A stretch of 64,000 bases of DNA from Virgibacillus phasianinus (GCF_002216775.1 NZ_CP022315.1:1-64000); one strand, 5' to 3'. Numbered from the stretch's first letter, positions 9,122 through 18,282 are shown. Numbers and translations: made by a program. Notes: generated from the letters alone by a model not told the origin.

Positions 9122-10264
9122 CTATATAAAGCTTTTCGTATCATTATTATGACTAAATTTATAAATAGCAACAAGAAAAAGTGCCGCAGCAAAAGCAAAC
9201 AAAATCAAAATGTTTAAATACAAACTCCCAAATGTGTTTCCTTCCTGCAATTTTGTCAAAGTATCCAACGTCCAGCGCTGTGGCAAAAATGCCGCTATCT
9301 TTTGAACCGACTCCGGCATCACTTCAACCGGCCAAAAGCAGCCAGAAAGCATCACAGTCGGCATGATAATCAAATTAGTCAAAGCATTCGACGCACTCCT
9401 GCTGTTGGAGAACGCAACAATAACTAAAGATAGACCAACTGAAATCAATGAGAAAATAACCATCACAAGCAGCGCCTTCCAAAGCGGAATATTTAAATCA
9501 ATTTGAAAGACATACGACAAGAAAACGAGCGTAATGATTGCCTGAATAATCATTACCATCATATTCACTATCACATTCGATAGAATATATTTACGTGCAG
9601 TAATCGGCGTGGATAACAAGCGAAAGTAAGTGCGATTCTCCTTTTCCGCCAAAATTATTTCCGATAAATTAGCTGCTGAAAACATCATGATCATAATTAA
9701 GAAACCAAGCGCAGATAGTGTCATCGTTTTGCTGGCCGACGAATCTTCTACCGTTGTCGTTTTCAATTGAACATCCTGCTGCTGGTAATCACTATACATG
9801 CGGTTAAACATCGCCAGATCCCCATCCGCTACTTTGCCAAGCGTGCTTAGATTATCGATATATTGATACAAATAGGATTTGACAAAACCGGTCACACTTT
9901 CTCCTTTGATCGATGTCAATTCTATGTGATCAGGTTCCCCTGCTAACACACTCGTTGAATACCCTTGATTAAAGGTGATAACACCGTCCATTGTTCCCGA
10001 CGTCACCTTTTCCTTTATGGAGCCTTCCCCTATTTCCGTTATCTGGATATTGTCAAGCCCCTTTAAAAAGGTAATAGTCTCATTAGCAATTGGCCCATCA
10101 TCATGGTTTACCACACCAAAGGTCATTTCCCCGCTTTGTCCGCCATAGGCAACAAGTGAAATAAAGATCCCCACTAACGGGGTAAACAGATAGAATAGAA
10201 TATTTTTTTTGCTCCGGAATGTAGTTTGCAGCGTCTTGCCAATCAGCCATGCGATATCCCTCAT
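9122..10264 (-). CDS. ABC-2 type transporter permease (LnrN-like)
   Basis: A 380-residue ABC-2 permease with one N-terminal membrane span (about 22-42), a large extracytoplasmic domain (about 45-180) and five or six C-terminal spans from about 190. The segment EIILAEKENRTYFRLLSTPI before the second span group is the usual coupling region. It overlaps the end of the preceding permease gene by position (stop 10265, start 10264) and so is co-transcribed with it. With the upstream permease and ATPase it should form an exporter. The gene set matches B. subtilis LnrLMN, which protects against membrane-active polyenes; the substrate here is unknown. Confidence 0.85.
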   Translation of the reverse strand: MRDIAWLIGKTLQTTFRSKKNILFYLFTPLVGIFISLVAYGGQSGEMTFGVVNHDDGPIANETITFLKGLDNIQITEIGEGSIKEKVTSGTMDGVITFNQGYSTSVLAGEPDHIELTSIKGESVTGFVKSYLYQYIDNLSTLGKVADGDLAMFNRMYSDYQQQDVQLKTTTVEDSSASKTMTLSALGFLIMIMMFSAANLSEIILAEKENRTYFRLLSTPITARKYILSNVIVNMMVMIIQAIITLVFLSYVFQIDLNIPLWKALLVMVIFSLISVGLSLVIVAFSNSRSASNALTNLIIMPTVMLSGCFWPVEVMPESVQKIAAFLPQRWTLDTLTKLQEGNTFGSLYLNILILFAFAAALFLVAIYKFSHNNDTKSFI

Positions 10265-11383
10265 TTATAATCCCTCCCGTCGTCTTAAAAACACTGTCGT
10301 TATCAATAAAAACACAAACGCAATACCAAGATTCATCCCGACCGCTGGCACAACCGATGACAAATCGTTCGCGTAAATCATATCGAACATCGCAGCATTC
10401 TCAAGCGTTAATGGAGACAGATTGGCAATTATCTTCACAATGCCCTCTGGATTCTCAATCGGGAAATACGCACCGCCAAAGAAGGATGCAAGCTGAATAG
10501 CAATCATAATTATCACAGTTGGCCCTGCTTGTGATTTGATGAAAAAGGAAATCCCAAGTCCAAAACTGACGGCCAGAATAACCTCCGTCACAAGCACAAG
10601 AAATACCATGCCATAGTGATCTCCCCAATTAACGTGAAACACTAACTTGCTAAATAGCACAACAACGGCAATACAAGCCAAATTAATACCGATACTTCCA
10701 AGCACTTTCCCGATAAAAATATCTCGTTTATGGATGGGGGCCACCATTAATCGGCTTGCAGTATTACGTGATCGCTCCCCGGAAATCAACCCGCTGGCCG
10801 CCATTGCTCCGTACAAGGCAATCATGGTCGTCATGACAACCGCATAATAATCCATGGAACCTGGTTTTTTTGAGGGCAGCAGGGAATGATCATCAATATA
10901 ATCATGGCTGGGTTTACCTTGGAGTACGCTCCCAGCCTTCTCTGGGGCAGCCTTTGTCACTTCCGTCATTACATTATACCGGTCCACAAAGGAAGCAAGC
11001 GTCCCCTGTAAAATGCTGCCTTCGATACTGCTGCGATCATTGATAAACAAATGAAAGCCTGTTTGATCAATCGACACATATCCATCGGCCTCCCCTTGTT
11101 CGACCAGGTCTTTCCCGTTCTTCCCATCCTCTACTTGAGTAAAATGAATCCCGGATTGCGCTGCCCCCTTCGTAAATTCCTTGAATGGCTGGGTGAGCTC
11201 ATCATTTGTATTGTTATATACCACATTCATTTCATCAATTGAAAAGTCCCCATTAAACGCGCCAGTTAACGCGGTTCCAAGCACAAACATGAGCACGATT
11301 GGAAATCCCAGCATAAATACAAGTGTGCGGATATCGCGAAAATCATGCTTGATTTCCTTCCAGGCTATTTGCAATATGGTCAT
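10265..11383 (-). CDS. ABC-2 type transporter permease (LnrM-like)
   Basis: A 372-residue permease with the same architecture as its partner: span at about 20-40, extracellular domain to about 170, then five or six spans starting at YYAVVMTTMIALYGAMAASG. SGERSRNTASRLMVAPIHKR is the cytoplasmic coupling segment. It lies 19 bp after the ATPase gene and is immediately followed by the second permease. Two different permease subunits with one ATPase fit a heteromeric ABC exporter. Family call firm; substrate inferred only by analogy to LnrLMN. Confidence 0.85.
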   Translation of the reverse strand: MTILQIAWKEIKHDFRDIRTLVFMLGFPIVLMFVLGTALTGAFNGDFSIDEMNVVYNNTNDELTQPFKEFTKGAAQSGIHFTQVEDGKNGKDLVEQGEADGYVSIDQTGFHLFINDRSSIEGSILQGTLASFVDRYNVMTEVTKAAPEKAGSVLQGKPSHDYIDDHSLLPSKKPGSMDYYAVVMTTMIALYGAMAASGLISGERSRNTASRLMVAPIHKRDIFIGKVLGSIGINLACIAVVVLFSKLVFHVNWGDHYGMVFLVLVTEVILAVSFGLGISFFIKSQAGPTVIIMIAIQLASFFGGAYFPIENPEGIVKIIANLSPLTLENAAMFDMIYANDLSSVVPAVGMNLGIAFVFLLITTVFLRRREGL

Positions 11384-11402
11384 TGTATGTCCTCCCTTCT
11401 TT

Positions 11403-12344
11403 CTAAGAATCCCGTAAGTTCCTGCCAGTTAATGTTAAAAATACGGTTTCCAGATTCGATTCTTTTTCATCTAACGTTCGGATTTCGATTTCGTTATTGA
11501 TAAAATAAGCGATAATCTGATTTAAGTTGTTCACACCTAATTCGGTCGTAATTTGCACCGTGTTTTCCACCACTTTTACATTTATCACGCCTTGGATGGC
11601 ATGAATTGCATCCGCATCAATCGCTTCGCTGGATCTTACTTCTATAAAGATAAGCTTAGAATCGGTGATCAGCGATTTCAGTTGTTCCTTTGTTCCTTCT
11701 GCAATGATTTTCCCATGATCGATAATCGCGATGCGCGTACAGATTTCCTCGACTTCCTCCATATAATGACTGGTATAAATAATGGTACAGCCCATTTCAT
11801 TCAATTTACGGACTGACGTGAGGATATAATTTCTGGATTGCGGATCAATACCAACTGTTGGTTCATCCATAATGATCAGCTTTGGCTGATGGGCAATCGC
11901 ACAGGCGATGTTGAGTCTCCGTTTCATCCCGCCGGAAAACGTTTTGGGATAGCTTTCCTGTTTTTCAGCTAAACCAACGAATTCCAACGCCTCTATTGTA
12001 CGGTCCCGCAGCTCCTGCCCGCGCAAACCATACAAACCCGCAAAGAATTTCACATTTTCATAGGCAGTTAAATCCTCATAAATGGCTAACTCCTGTGGCA
12101 CAAGTCCAATATGCTTCTTGATAAACGTGCTATTTTTATTCGTGTCCTTCCCTAAAATCATGATCGAACCTTTGTTTTTGCGCAATAGTCCGGTAACCAT
12201 ATTGATAACTGTACTCTTACCGGCACCATTTGATCCTAAAAACCCAAATATTTCCCCTTCTGCAATTGACAGCGACATATCATCAACCGCGATAAAGTCA
12301 CCAAATTTTTTCGTCAAATCAGTTATTTCCAAAATATTCATCAT
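11403..12344 (-). CDS. ABC transporter ATP-binding protein (LnrL-like)
   Basis: A 313-residue ATPase with Walker A GSNGAGKST (about residues 37-45), signature FSGGMKRRLN, Walker B LIIMDEPTVGID and switch His in YTSHYMEE. The roughly 90-residue C-terminal extension after the nucleotide-binding domain is usual for DrrA/LnrL-type drug exporters. The start follows GAGAGGTGAA. It leads a three-gene unit with the two permeases. A terminator lies between it and the kinase gene upstream, so the transporter genes probably have their own promoter in 12345-12399. Confidence 0.9.
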   Translation of the reverse strand: MMNILEITDLTKKFGDFIAVDDMSLSIAEGEIFGFLGSNGAGKSTVINMVTGLLRKNKGSIMILGKDTNKNSTFIKKHIGLVPQELAIYEDLTAYENVKFFAGLYGLRGQELRDRTIEALEFVGLAEKQESYPKTFSGGMKRRLNIACAIAHQPKLIIMDEPTVGIDPQSRNYILTSVRKLNEMGCTIIYTSHYMEEVEEICTRIAIIDHGKIIAEGTKEQLKSLITDSKLIFIEVRSSEAIDADAIHAIQGVINVKVVENTVQITTELGVNNLNQIIAYFINNEIEIRTLDEKESNLETVFLTLTGRNLRDS

Positions 12345-12398
12345 TTCACCTCTCCGGTTTGGCTAGACATTTTTTATGCTTTCTTAAGTATAAAAAAA

Positions 12399-12424
12399 AG
12401 AACGCACAAACATAAGTGCATTCT
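12399..12424 (-). terminator. Terminator between kinase and ABC ATPase genes
   Basis: On the minus strand GAATGCAC and GTGCGTTC form an 8-bp stem with one wobble pair, followed by TTTTTTTTA. It separates the two-component genes from the transporter genes. Confidence 0.8.
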
Positions 12425-12469
12425 TTCATGACTTGACATGAAGTATTTCACGTTTTCCGGATGACTATT

Positions 12470-13576
12470 TCAATGTTGAATCGGAAGCAGGGTGGTTACG
12501 GAGAATCCGTCCGTGCCGTCAATAATGATTTTACCGTCAATCGCCGCCGTTCTTTCTTCCATGCCAATAATTCCTAAACCCTTTTCCACTTTCACTGCAC
12601 CGTTGCCATTATCTTTCACTTCCACCCGAATTAGCTTATTCAGGACGTTTACATCGATCGCAATCTGTGTGCTCCGTTCCGCATATTTCAGCGAATTGGT
12701 TAACGCTTCCGTCACATTATCGTGAATAACCTTCCATTGAATATGCGTGATGCGATCCATGTTTCCTTTACAAGTTAGGGCAGTATGTTTATCATGCTTG
12801 GTTATGAATTCATCGATCGATAATTTTAAGCGATTGACCCCCACCTGCTCCGTCGTCGGTTTCATATTTTTTAATGTGAACCGAATGCTGTCAATCCCTT
12901 CCTGCGTGATGCCAATTGCATTTTGCAGTAATTCCTTCGCCTTTTCCGGATTCAGGCTCATCATTCGTTTCGCCGCTTCCATTTGAATCAGTGCACCCGC
13001 AATCGAATGGCCAATATCATCGTGAATTTCCTGTGAGATTCGATTCCGTTCTTCTAATTTAAACATATATGCAGATTGTTTCATGAACGCATCATTATCG
13101 TTAATTTGCTTCATTAATTTCTGCTGGGTAATCCGCATGGCGTCCAGCTGGTCTTCGTTCTTCATCAGTCGCAGGTGGTAAAACCTCCCCATGGTATAGG
13201 TTAAAAAAGTATATATAGCGACTAGTACGTATACGGCTTGTATACTTTGGTCCACGTAGGCGACCGGAATTACAGCCAAAAGAAAGGGAATGACTTTTTG
13301 CTTTGTCCATACATTTGTTAGTTCGACAAACGATAACGGTAAAAGCAGCATAAATAATGGGCTTACATTTACACTCCCAATAATGGATAAAGCGATCGAA
13401 AGAAGCAGCAATCCGACCTGGTAGCGTTGTTTAAGCAGATGCAAACAAATATTGAGACAGAAATAGGTCAGCAGCAAAAAGACCGCCCACGGGATGTCTA
13501 CCGTTTCCTTATAGACAAAATTTAGCGCAATAAAGAAAATCAAGACCAGCTTATTGATCAGTGCCCATTGATCCAT
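12470..13576 (-). CDS. Sensor histidine kinase, HisKA_3 / NarL-type (LnrJ-like)
   Basis: A 368-residue membrane kinase. Residues 1-130 form about five hydrophobic segments with almost no external domain, typical of intramembrane-sensing kinases. The HisKA_3 dimerisation domain contains ERNRISQEIHDDIGHS with the phospho-accepting His at residue 185. The ATPase domain follows, with the N box HDNVTEALTNSLKYAE and the G boxes VKDNGNGA and GLGIIGMEER. Its start is two bases after the response regulator stop, so the two are translationally linked. It probably senses membrane stress or a membrane-active compound and controls the downstream exporter. Confidence 0.9.
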   Translation of the reverse strand: MDQWALINKLVLIFFIALNFVYKETVDIPWAVFLLLTYFCLNICLHLLKQRYQVGLLLLSIALSIIGSVNVSPLFMLLLPLSFVELTNVWTKQKVIPFLLAVIPVAYVDQSIQAVYVLVAIYTFLTYTMGRFYHLRLMKNEDQLDAMRITQQKLMKQINDNDAFMKQSAYMFKLEERNRISQEIHDDIGHSIAGALIQMEAAKRMMSLNPEKAKELLQNAIGITQEGIDSIRFTLKNMKPTTEQVGVNRLKLSIDEFITKHDKHTALTCKGNMDRITHIQWKVIHDNVTEALTNSLKYAERSTQIAIDVNVLNKLIRVEVKDNGNGAVKVEKGLGIIGMEERTAAIDGKIIIDGTDGFSVTTLLPIQH

Positions 13577-13578
13577 GG

Positions 13579-14223
13579 TTAGTACACTTTCCCTGTCAGG
13601 TAATAGACGGCTATTTGTGTACGATGCTTCAGGCCAATTTTGCCAAGGATCGTGGTGATATAATTTGCTACTGTTCCTCCTGAGATGTACATTTCTTCCG
13701 CTATTTCCTTATTCGAATAGCCCTTGGCAATACAAGCCATAATTTCCAGCTCCCGCTCCGTGAATAATGTCGTATCTATTTTCGCATCCCCGGAAACCTG
13801 CTGACCATTCGATAAGGAGGTTTTGATTTTATCGAGCATTTCATCCTGGATAATGCTTGTACCATGATAGACACTTTTAAGAGCATCCCGTATCCGCTCA
13901 GGGTCATTGTTTTTTAACAAGTACCCTTTCGCACCGTTTCGGATCGCACCAAGGATATAATCATCATCATCAAATGTAGTCAAAATGACTGGTTTTGTTT
14001 TAGTAGATGCAACGATTTGCTTTGTCGCTTCCACCCCGTCCATACGAGTCATCCGGATATCCAATAAAGCAATATCAACAGCATGCTTCCGGCAATATTC
14101 CACTGCCTCAGCCCCATCACTTACTTGAGCCAGCACATTAAATTCTTCATATGTATTTAAAATAATGTGCAGCCCTTCTCGAATAAACGAGTTGTCATCG
14201 GCGATTATGATTTTAATGGTCAT
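13579..14223 (-). CDS. Response regulator, NarL/LuxR family (LnrK-like)
   Basis: A 214-residue regulator. The receiver domain (about 1-120) has acidic Asp9/Asp10, phospho-accepting Asp55 (IALLDIRMT) and Lys in KGYLLKN. The LuxR-type helix-turn-helix at the C-terminus reads FTERELEIMACIAKGYSNKE followed by ISGGTVANYITTILGKIGLK. The ATG at 14223 is chosen over one 15 bases upstream because GGGAG lies seven to eight bases before it. It is the first gene of the two-component pair; in B. subtilis lnrJK the kinase comes first. Confidence 0.9.
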   Translation of the reverse strand: MTIKIIIADDNSFIREGLHIILNTYEEFNVLAQVSDGAEAVEYCRKHAVDIALLDIRMTRMDGVEATKQIVASTKTKPVILTTFDDDDYILGAIRNGAKGYLLKNNDPERIRDALKSVYHGTSIIQDEMLDKIKTSLSNGQQVSGDAKIDTTLFTERELEIMACIAKGYSNKEIAEEMYISGGTVANYITTILGKIGLKHRTQIAVYYLTGKVY

Positions 14224-14348
14224 GTTAAAATCTCCCATCCTCGTTCTTTTCCATTAACTTTCTACATGTTATTATACATGAAACCGGGATACTTCATAGC
14301 GAGTATTCGGCATGGAAAGTTAAAAATATGACAACAGGAGATGAGCAA

Positions 14349-15209
14349 ATGAAAAAATGGTATGCAGCAGGAATTGCTGTTTTATTAATTGGAATGCTTG
14401 GTGCTTGCTCCAATCAATCGGATGATGCGGCAAAACAGCCAGACAATGATAAGAAGGAAGTACAAGATAATGACAACACCATGGAGGATAGTGATCAATC
14501 AGCTGAACAAAGTGATCCAGATCAAGGCAGCGGGAACACTTCTGATGAAACGGACGAAATAGGTGAAAATAATACCGGCTCCCTGACGCAGCGTGAGGTA
14601 ATCCAGGCGGTCAAAAACCAACTAAGTACAGACCTGGATATCAAGCTGCCAAAACAGCTGCCACTGAAGGAAGGAAAACATTTAACAGCAACAACTTCTT
14701 CGGCAGGTGATCACTACCAGATTACTTTCTATTCAAGTGCTGAACCGATTCCGATTAATCATGAGACATTGAACGGAGCGAATAAACAGGCGAAACCAAT
14801 CGCGGTCTTGAAGGTGAAGAAATATCCAAATCGCGACAAGGCCAATCAAGCTATCGGATTTCAGGATTTCTCCAATAACGGGGCACATAAAGTTGACCTT
14901 GGACACGGCATTACCGGATACCAGGATGCAGGTGCTGGCCATGCCCGGACGAACTGGAATTAAGGCAGATGGGCTCTTTCCACCCAGGCAACAACGAAGA
15001 ATTCCAACAAAGGCGTAAAGCTCGCCAAGGAAAGTGTTGCCTTCCTGGAAAAGAACACCCTGCCAATCCCTGATAAAAATGGATCTGTGCACCTGGATGC
15101 AACTGGCAACGACAGCAGTGCCAGCTGGCAAAAAGGCTCGACTGTCTATACATTAGAAGAGGTTGCAGATCCAATGGACGTTTTGAAAATTGCTGTTACT
15201 TTTGAATAG
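14349..15209 (+). pseudogene. Lipoprotein gene interrupted by an in-frame stop
   Basis: ATG at 14349 follows CAGGAGATG and encodes a lipoprotein signal (MKKWYAAGIAVLLIGMLGAC, lipobox GMLGAC), then an Asp/Glu/Asn/Gln-rich linker of about 60 residues. A folded domain follows until TAA at 14961-14963. The same frame continues without change through GRWALSTQATTKNSNKGVKL and ends at TAG 15207-15209, for about 286 residues in all. Homologous sequence on both sides of the stop shows that a single nonsense change (probably GAA to TAA) truncates the protein. I recognise no function; the full protein would sit on the outer membrane face. Confidence 0.7.
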
Positions 15210-15244
15210 GAGTGCGGATTAGCAATTGTAGACGTAAGGGCTTG

Positions 15245-15852
15245 AGTTTTGGACTAACGGGTAATCAAAAACGAAGCGTCATTCATCATCTTTTTGCAAA
15301 ATTGTTACTTAGTCGCACACCCGTTACAAGATAAGCCACTGAAAAAGGTAATTGTAGTACAAAATAGATAGATCTATCACCGCATCTTGAATATACTGCG
15401 CGCACCTTAGGGCGAGTGACGAGCCTCCTTGCCCCGGCAAGGGGTAGCCGACGTTTCCCGCAAAGGGCGGTTTTAGTCGGGCCTCATTAACTGCCGTCCT
15501 GCGGGGTCTTGTCGGTCTCTCACTTCCCGCAGGACAAGGAAAGCTGCCCTGAATAGGCATCGCACGAAAAAAAAGTGCTTTTCTTTTTCGAGGAGTCTCC
15601 GTATATTCAAGATGCTAAGTGAAGGTGAATAGCTAAATTTTTCAAATCCATCACTTTTTCAGTGCCTTCGTTACAAGAACCTGTGGAATTTTAGAAATTG
15701 GCAGAGGAACTTACTATGATAAATTAGAGTTGCTTTATCGAAGGTGTTTAGAATTTTTAAAACGACACGAAACCAAACCTCTTCAAAAGCTAGAATTTAA
15801 AGAAATGTGGCTCAATACTGATAAGATGACCTATTATTTCAATAAGATATAA
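15245..15852 (+). pseudogene. Transposase-like remnant split by a family A element
   Basis: Two pieces of one frame flank the element at 15331-15669. The left piece reads SFGLTGNQKRSVIHHLFAKL and ends LLSRTPVTR; the right piece continues TRTCGILEIGRGTYYDKLEL and runs via YRRCLEFLKRHETKPLQKLE to NTDKMTYYFNKI, with a stop at 15850-15852. Removing the element and one copy of the 8-bp duplication joins them in frame. The CRRCLEFLxRHET / WLNTDKMxYYxN pattern recalls large 'insertion element proteins' of Bacillaceae; that identity is from memory. Only a fragment of such a gene is present. Confidence 0.5.
15331..15669. mobile_element. Family A MITE-like element with perfect 8-bp target duplication (A3)
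   Basis: A 339-bp element bounded by GCCACTGAAAAAGG and CACTTTTTCAGTGCC. Direct repeats GTTACAAG at 15323-15330 and 15670-15677 flank it exactly. The inner inverted repeats GCATCTTGAATATAC and GTATATTCAAGATGC enclose the GC-rich core with the two-hairpin cassette. The core is inverted relative to the copy at 4664-5000. It encodes no protein; short ORFs in it are artefacts. Confidence 0.85.
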
Positions 15853-15863
15853 TTTATCTAAGG

Positions 15864-15897
15864 TAGTTCGCTTTAAAACAAGCGAACTTATTTTTAA
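15864..15897 (+). terminator. Hairpin terminator after the transposase remnant
   Basis: GTTCGCTT and AAGCGAAC form an 8-bp stem around a short AAAAC-like loop, followed by TTATTTTT. It lies 15 bp past the stop of the remnant. Confidence 0.6.
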
Positions 15898-16184
15898 AGA
15901 TTATTTTTTAAAAATTTAAAATGTTATATAAATATTTATGTTAAACTATATATAGAGTTTGTGATGAAATGTACACAAACTAACGGAGCAGGATAGTTGA
16001 ATAAGGGTTATATTAAAAGGGGGTTGGACTAGCGAAAACAATACCTAATATCATTGATAGTACCGCCGAGCGGAATATTTTAAAAAGGGGAATTCTGTGA
16101 AAATATGAAATATGTATGAATATTATATTTCTTTGAAACTTATTAACGTAATTCATCGTATTTTTTTATAAAGGGAGATTTTAT
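15898..16184. other. AT-rich gap upstream of a lipoprotein gene
   Basis: About 290 bp with no supported gene. It is AT-rich and includes one GC-richer patch (TACCGCCGAGCGG, near 16061) that could form a 4-bp hairpin. I found no recognised riboswitch, repeat or operator. Confidence 0.4.
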
Positions 16185-16709
16185 ATGAAAAAACAAACGT
16201 ATAAATTATTTGTAATCGCTTTATTCGCTTCACTTCTTTTATTGACAGCTGGTTGCACAGGAAATGCAGAGCAGGAAACTCAGGATGAAAATATAGAGAC
16301 AATTGAATCCGTATTACAGAAAGCTCTTACAGGACCAAATGATGAATTGAAGAAAATATTTAATAATGAGGAAATCGAAGACTTAGTACAATATGATAAA
16401 GATCATTTTGAAGAATATTTTGCAAATGAAACATCCTATGTGGAATTTGTAAGTCAAAATAATGGTTCTGGAATACTGATTCAAGCAATGAAATATGATT
16501 ACAGCTTTAAGGTGAAAAATATCGAATATGAGAAAACAGAATCTGAAGAGATAATTTATGATTTCACCGTAGAATTGCAGTACCAAAAAGAAGGAAGCGA
16601 AAAATCAGAAGTTGAAATAGTAACTGGAGAAGCAAATTTAAATGAAGAACATAAGATAGAAGATATGTTAATACGTATAGATGAATTTTTAGGTTCCTTA
16701 GTTAATTAA
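16185..16709 (+). CDS. Uncharacterised lipoprotein
   Basis: A 174-residue protein with a clear type II signal peptide (KLFVIALFASLLLLTAGC; lipobox LTAGC, Cys23). The mature part is acidic and contains an ExxIESVLQKALTGPNDELKK helix and a beta-rich C-terminal half. It starts at ATG 16185 after AAAGGGAGA. I do not recognise the family; small lipoproteins of this kind with a DUF-like NTF2-type layout occur in Bacillales, but that resemblance is weak. It is a single gene between a transposase remnant and a composite repeat. Confidence 0.75.
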   Translation: MKKQTYKLFVIALFASLLLLTAGCTGNAEQETQDENIETIESVLQKALTGPNDELKKIFNNEEIEDLVQYDKDHFEEYFANETSYVEFVSQNNGSGILIQAMKYDYSFKVKNIEYEKTESEEIIYDFTVELQYQKEGSEKSEVEIVTGEANLNEEHKIEDMLIRIDEFLGSLVN

Positions 16710-16752
16710 AGGGTAGCGTTAGCTGAAGAAGGATAGTAAATTTTAAGTTAAA

Positions 16753-17395
16753 GAGGCTGAGACAAAAGTGAGTCAGTCATGGGGAAATCCGAACTATGAT
16801 TCCAAATTCTTTAATTAGAATTTGGATTAGTTCGGATATTTTTCTTGGCTGTTTTTGTAAACCTTATTGCGAATTGTCCATAAACTGCAACGTAACTAAA
16901 AAATTATCACCCCGGCGGTCGCTGCGGAAAAACACTGCGCTTTCCGTGGGCAGCTAATGAGCCTCCTCGAGCTTACGCTCTCCGGGGTCTCATCGAGGCT
17001 TCTGCTCCCACAGGAGTCTCCGTGTTTTTCCTTCGCTAATGGTACTTAGCAACGGTATTATCTGGTCCATCCACTATTACGATGGTGTCTTACGCTCCGG
17101 ACCGTTGACTCCTGTGGGAACAGCACGAGTCTTAAGACCCCGCAGAGTGGGTAAAGGTGAGGGCCGACTAAAAACGCCCTTTGCGGGCAACGTCGGCATA
17201 CTCCTTGCCGGGGCAAGGAGGCTTAAGCCGTGCCCGCGGAAAGCAACGGTCCGCAGCGGAAAACAACCCAGCGCATATGTCGCTATTTTTATCAACTGCG
17301 AGTTAGATCCAACTATTGGAAAATTAACTTTTTAAGCTGTCTATCCTGTGATTGTTCGTCTTTCAGTCAAACATTTTTAGTTATGTCCCAGCCCC
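16753..17395. mobile_element. Family B composite repeat element (B1)
   Basis: The 640-bp segment starts GAGGCTGAGACAAAAG and ends TTATGTCCCAGCCCC, which are imperfect inverted repeats. A left arm includes an AT-rich palindrome (CAAATTCTTTAATTAGAATTTG). Two facing GC-rich modules lie at about 16905-17030 and 17085-17270; the right one contains the two-hairpin cassette. No transposase ORF is present. A partner copy lies at 45936-46870 and is interrupted by a family A element. No target duplication is seen at the ends. Confidence 0.7.
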
Positions 17396-17545
17396 TTTCT
17401 TGTTATTTATAGTGTTAGTTTACTGGTGAAATGTTTGCTAATTAGTATGATATTTACATTGTTATTAGCACTTTTCTCCCCATCAACCGAACCCGTTAGT
17501 TTCGGACTCAAGCCTTTCTTATGAGAGGCTTTACTGGATTATGGC

Positions 17546-17950
17546 TTATGACTTATTTTTCCGCTTCGAACGCATGCCATTTAACACAGTTACCCCTTCC
17601 GAATTGAGATAGTCTTGATACGCTTCGCTCTCCACCCCATAAATGGAAACCTTTCCTTCCGCATTATAATGAATCCCCCATCCATATTTTTTCACTAGTG
17701 GCGAAGCTCGAAAACATGCTTTCGGTTTTGCAAAGAACTGCTCCCGTTGTTCGTCTGTATCTTCTATTTGATTTCGTATTGAATGGGTTTTAAATTGGAC
17801 ATCATCTTGCGTATATTGGTAGGGATTATTCTTGATCAACTCATATTCAATGGAAGCAATCGTCGGTTTTTCATTTCTTGGGACAGGTACAATAGCAGGG
17901 TCCGCAGTCGAATCTTCAGAGACTTTGATAAACGTATTTTTGTAGCTCAT
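17546..17950 (-). CDS. DUF6157 family protein
   Basis: A 134-residue soluble protein beginning MSYKNTFIKVSEDS and containing TIASIEYELIKNNPYQYTQD, FFAKPKACFRASPLVKKYGW and GIHYNAEGKVSIYGVES, typical of a small conserved family (DUF6157) found in many bacteria. No catalytic motif is evident and no function is known to me. It starts after GGAGGGTAATC. Its neighbours give no functional clue. Confidence 0.75.
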   Translation of the reverse strand: MSYKNTFIKVSEDSTADPAIVPVPRNEKPTIASIEYELIKNNPYQYTQDDVQFKTHSIRNQIEDTDEQREQFFAKPKACFRASPLVKKYGWGIHYNAEGKVSIYGVESEAYQDYLNSEGVTVLNGMRSKRKNKS

Positions 17951-17990
17951 TGATTACCCTCCTGTTTTGTTGAAACATGGATTTCCCCCT

Positions 17991-18227
17991 TTACGATATT
18001 ATCATCAAAATGGTAGATAAAATAATAAAGACAATTAATATACTAAACAATATAATATTCTTCTTTTCTTTATAATAATATGAATTAAGTACTAAATACA
18101 CCGCCAAGCCTAAAAATATTAAATTAAAAAGAATGGTCCAAAGGGTTTCATATTCACCAAGATAATCATGAATAGAAAGATAACTCATAATGAAGATTGT
18201 TGCGAATAACCATAAGAAGATAATCAT
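17991..18227 (-). CDS. Small membrane protein of unknown function
   Basis: A 78-residue protein with three hydrophobic segments (about 2-17, 31-48 and 57-77) and a short charged loop YYYKEKKN between the last two. ATG at 18227 follows AAAAGGAGCTC. Start signal and composition support a real gene, but no family is recognised. Confidence 0.6.
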   Translation of the reverse strand: MIIFLWLFATIFIMSYLSIHDYLGEYETLWTILFNLIFLGLAVYLVLNSYYYKEKKNIILFSILIVFIILSTILMIIS

Positions 18228-18282
18228 AATGAGCTCCTTTTAGGTAAATTTAACGGTTAATCTTGTTTCAGCTTTGTAAATG

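Noticed and set aside
15900-16184. Riboswitch or small RNA upstream of the lipoprotein
   Set aside because: The gap is long but contains no conserved aptamer pattern or strong terminator-like structure that I can identify.
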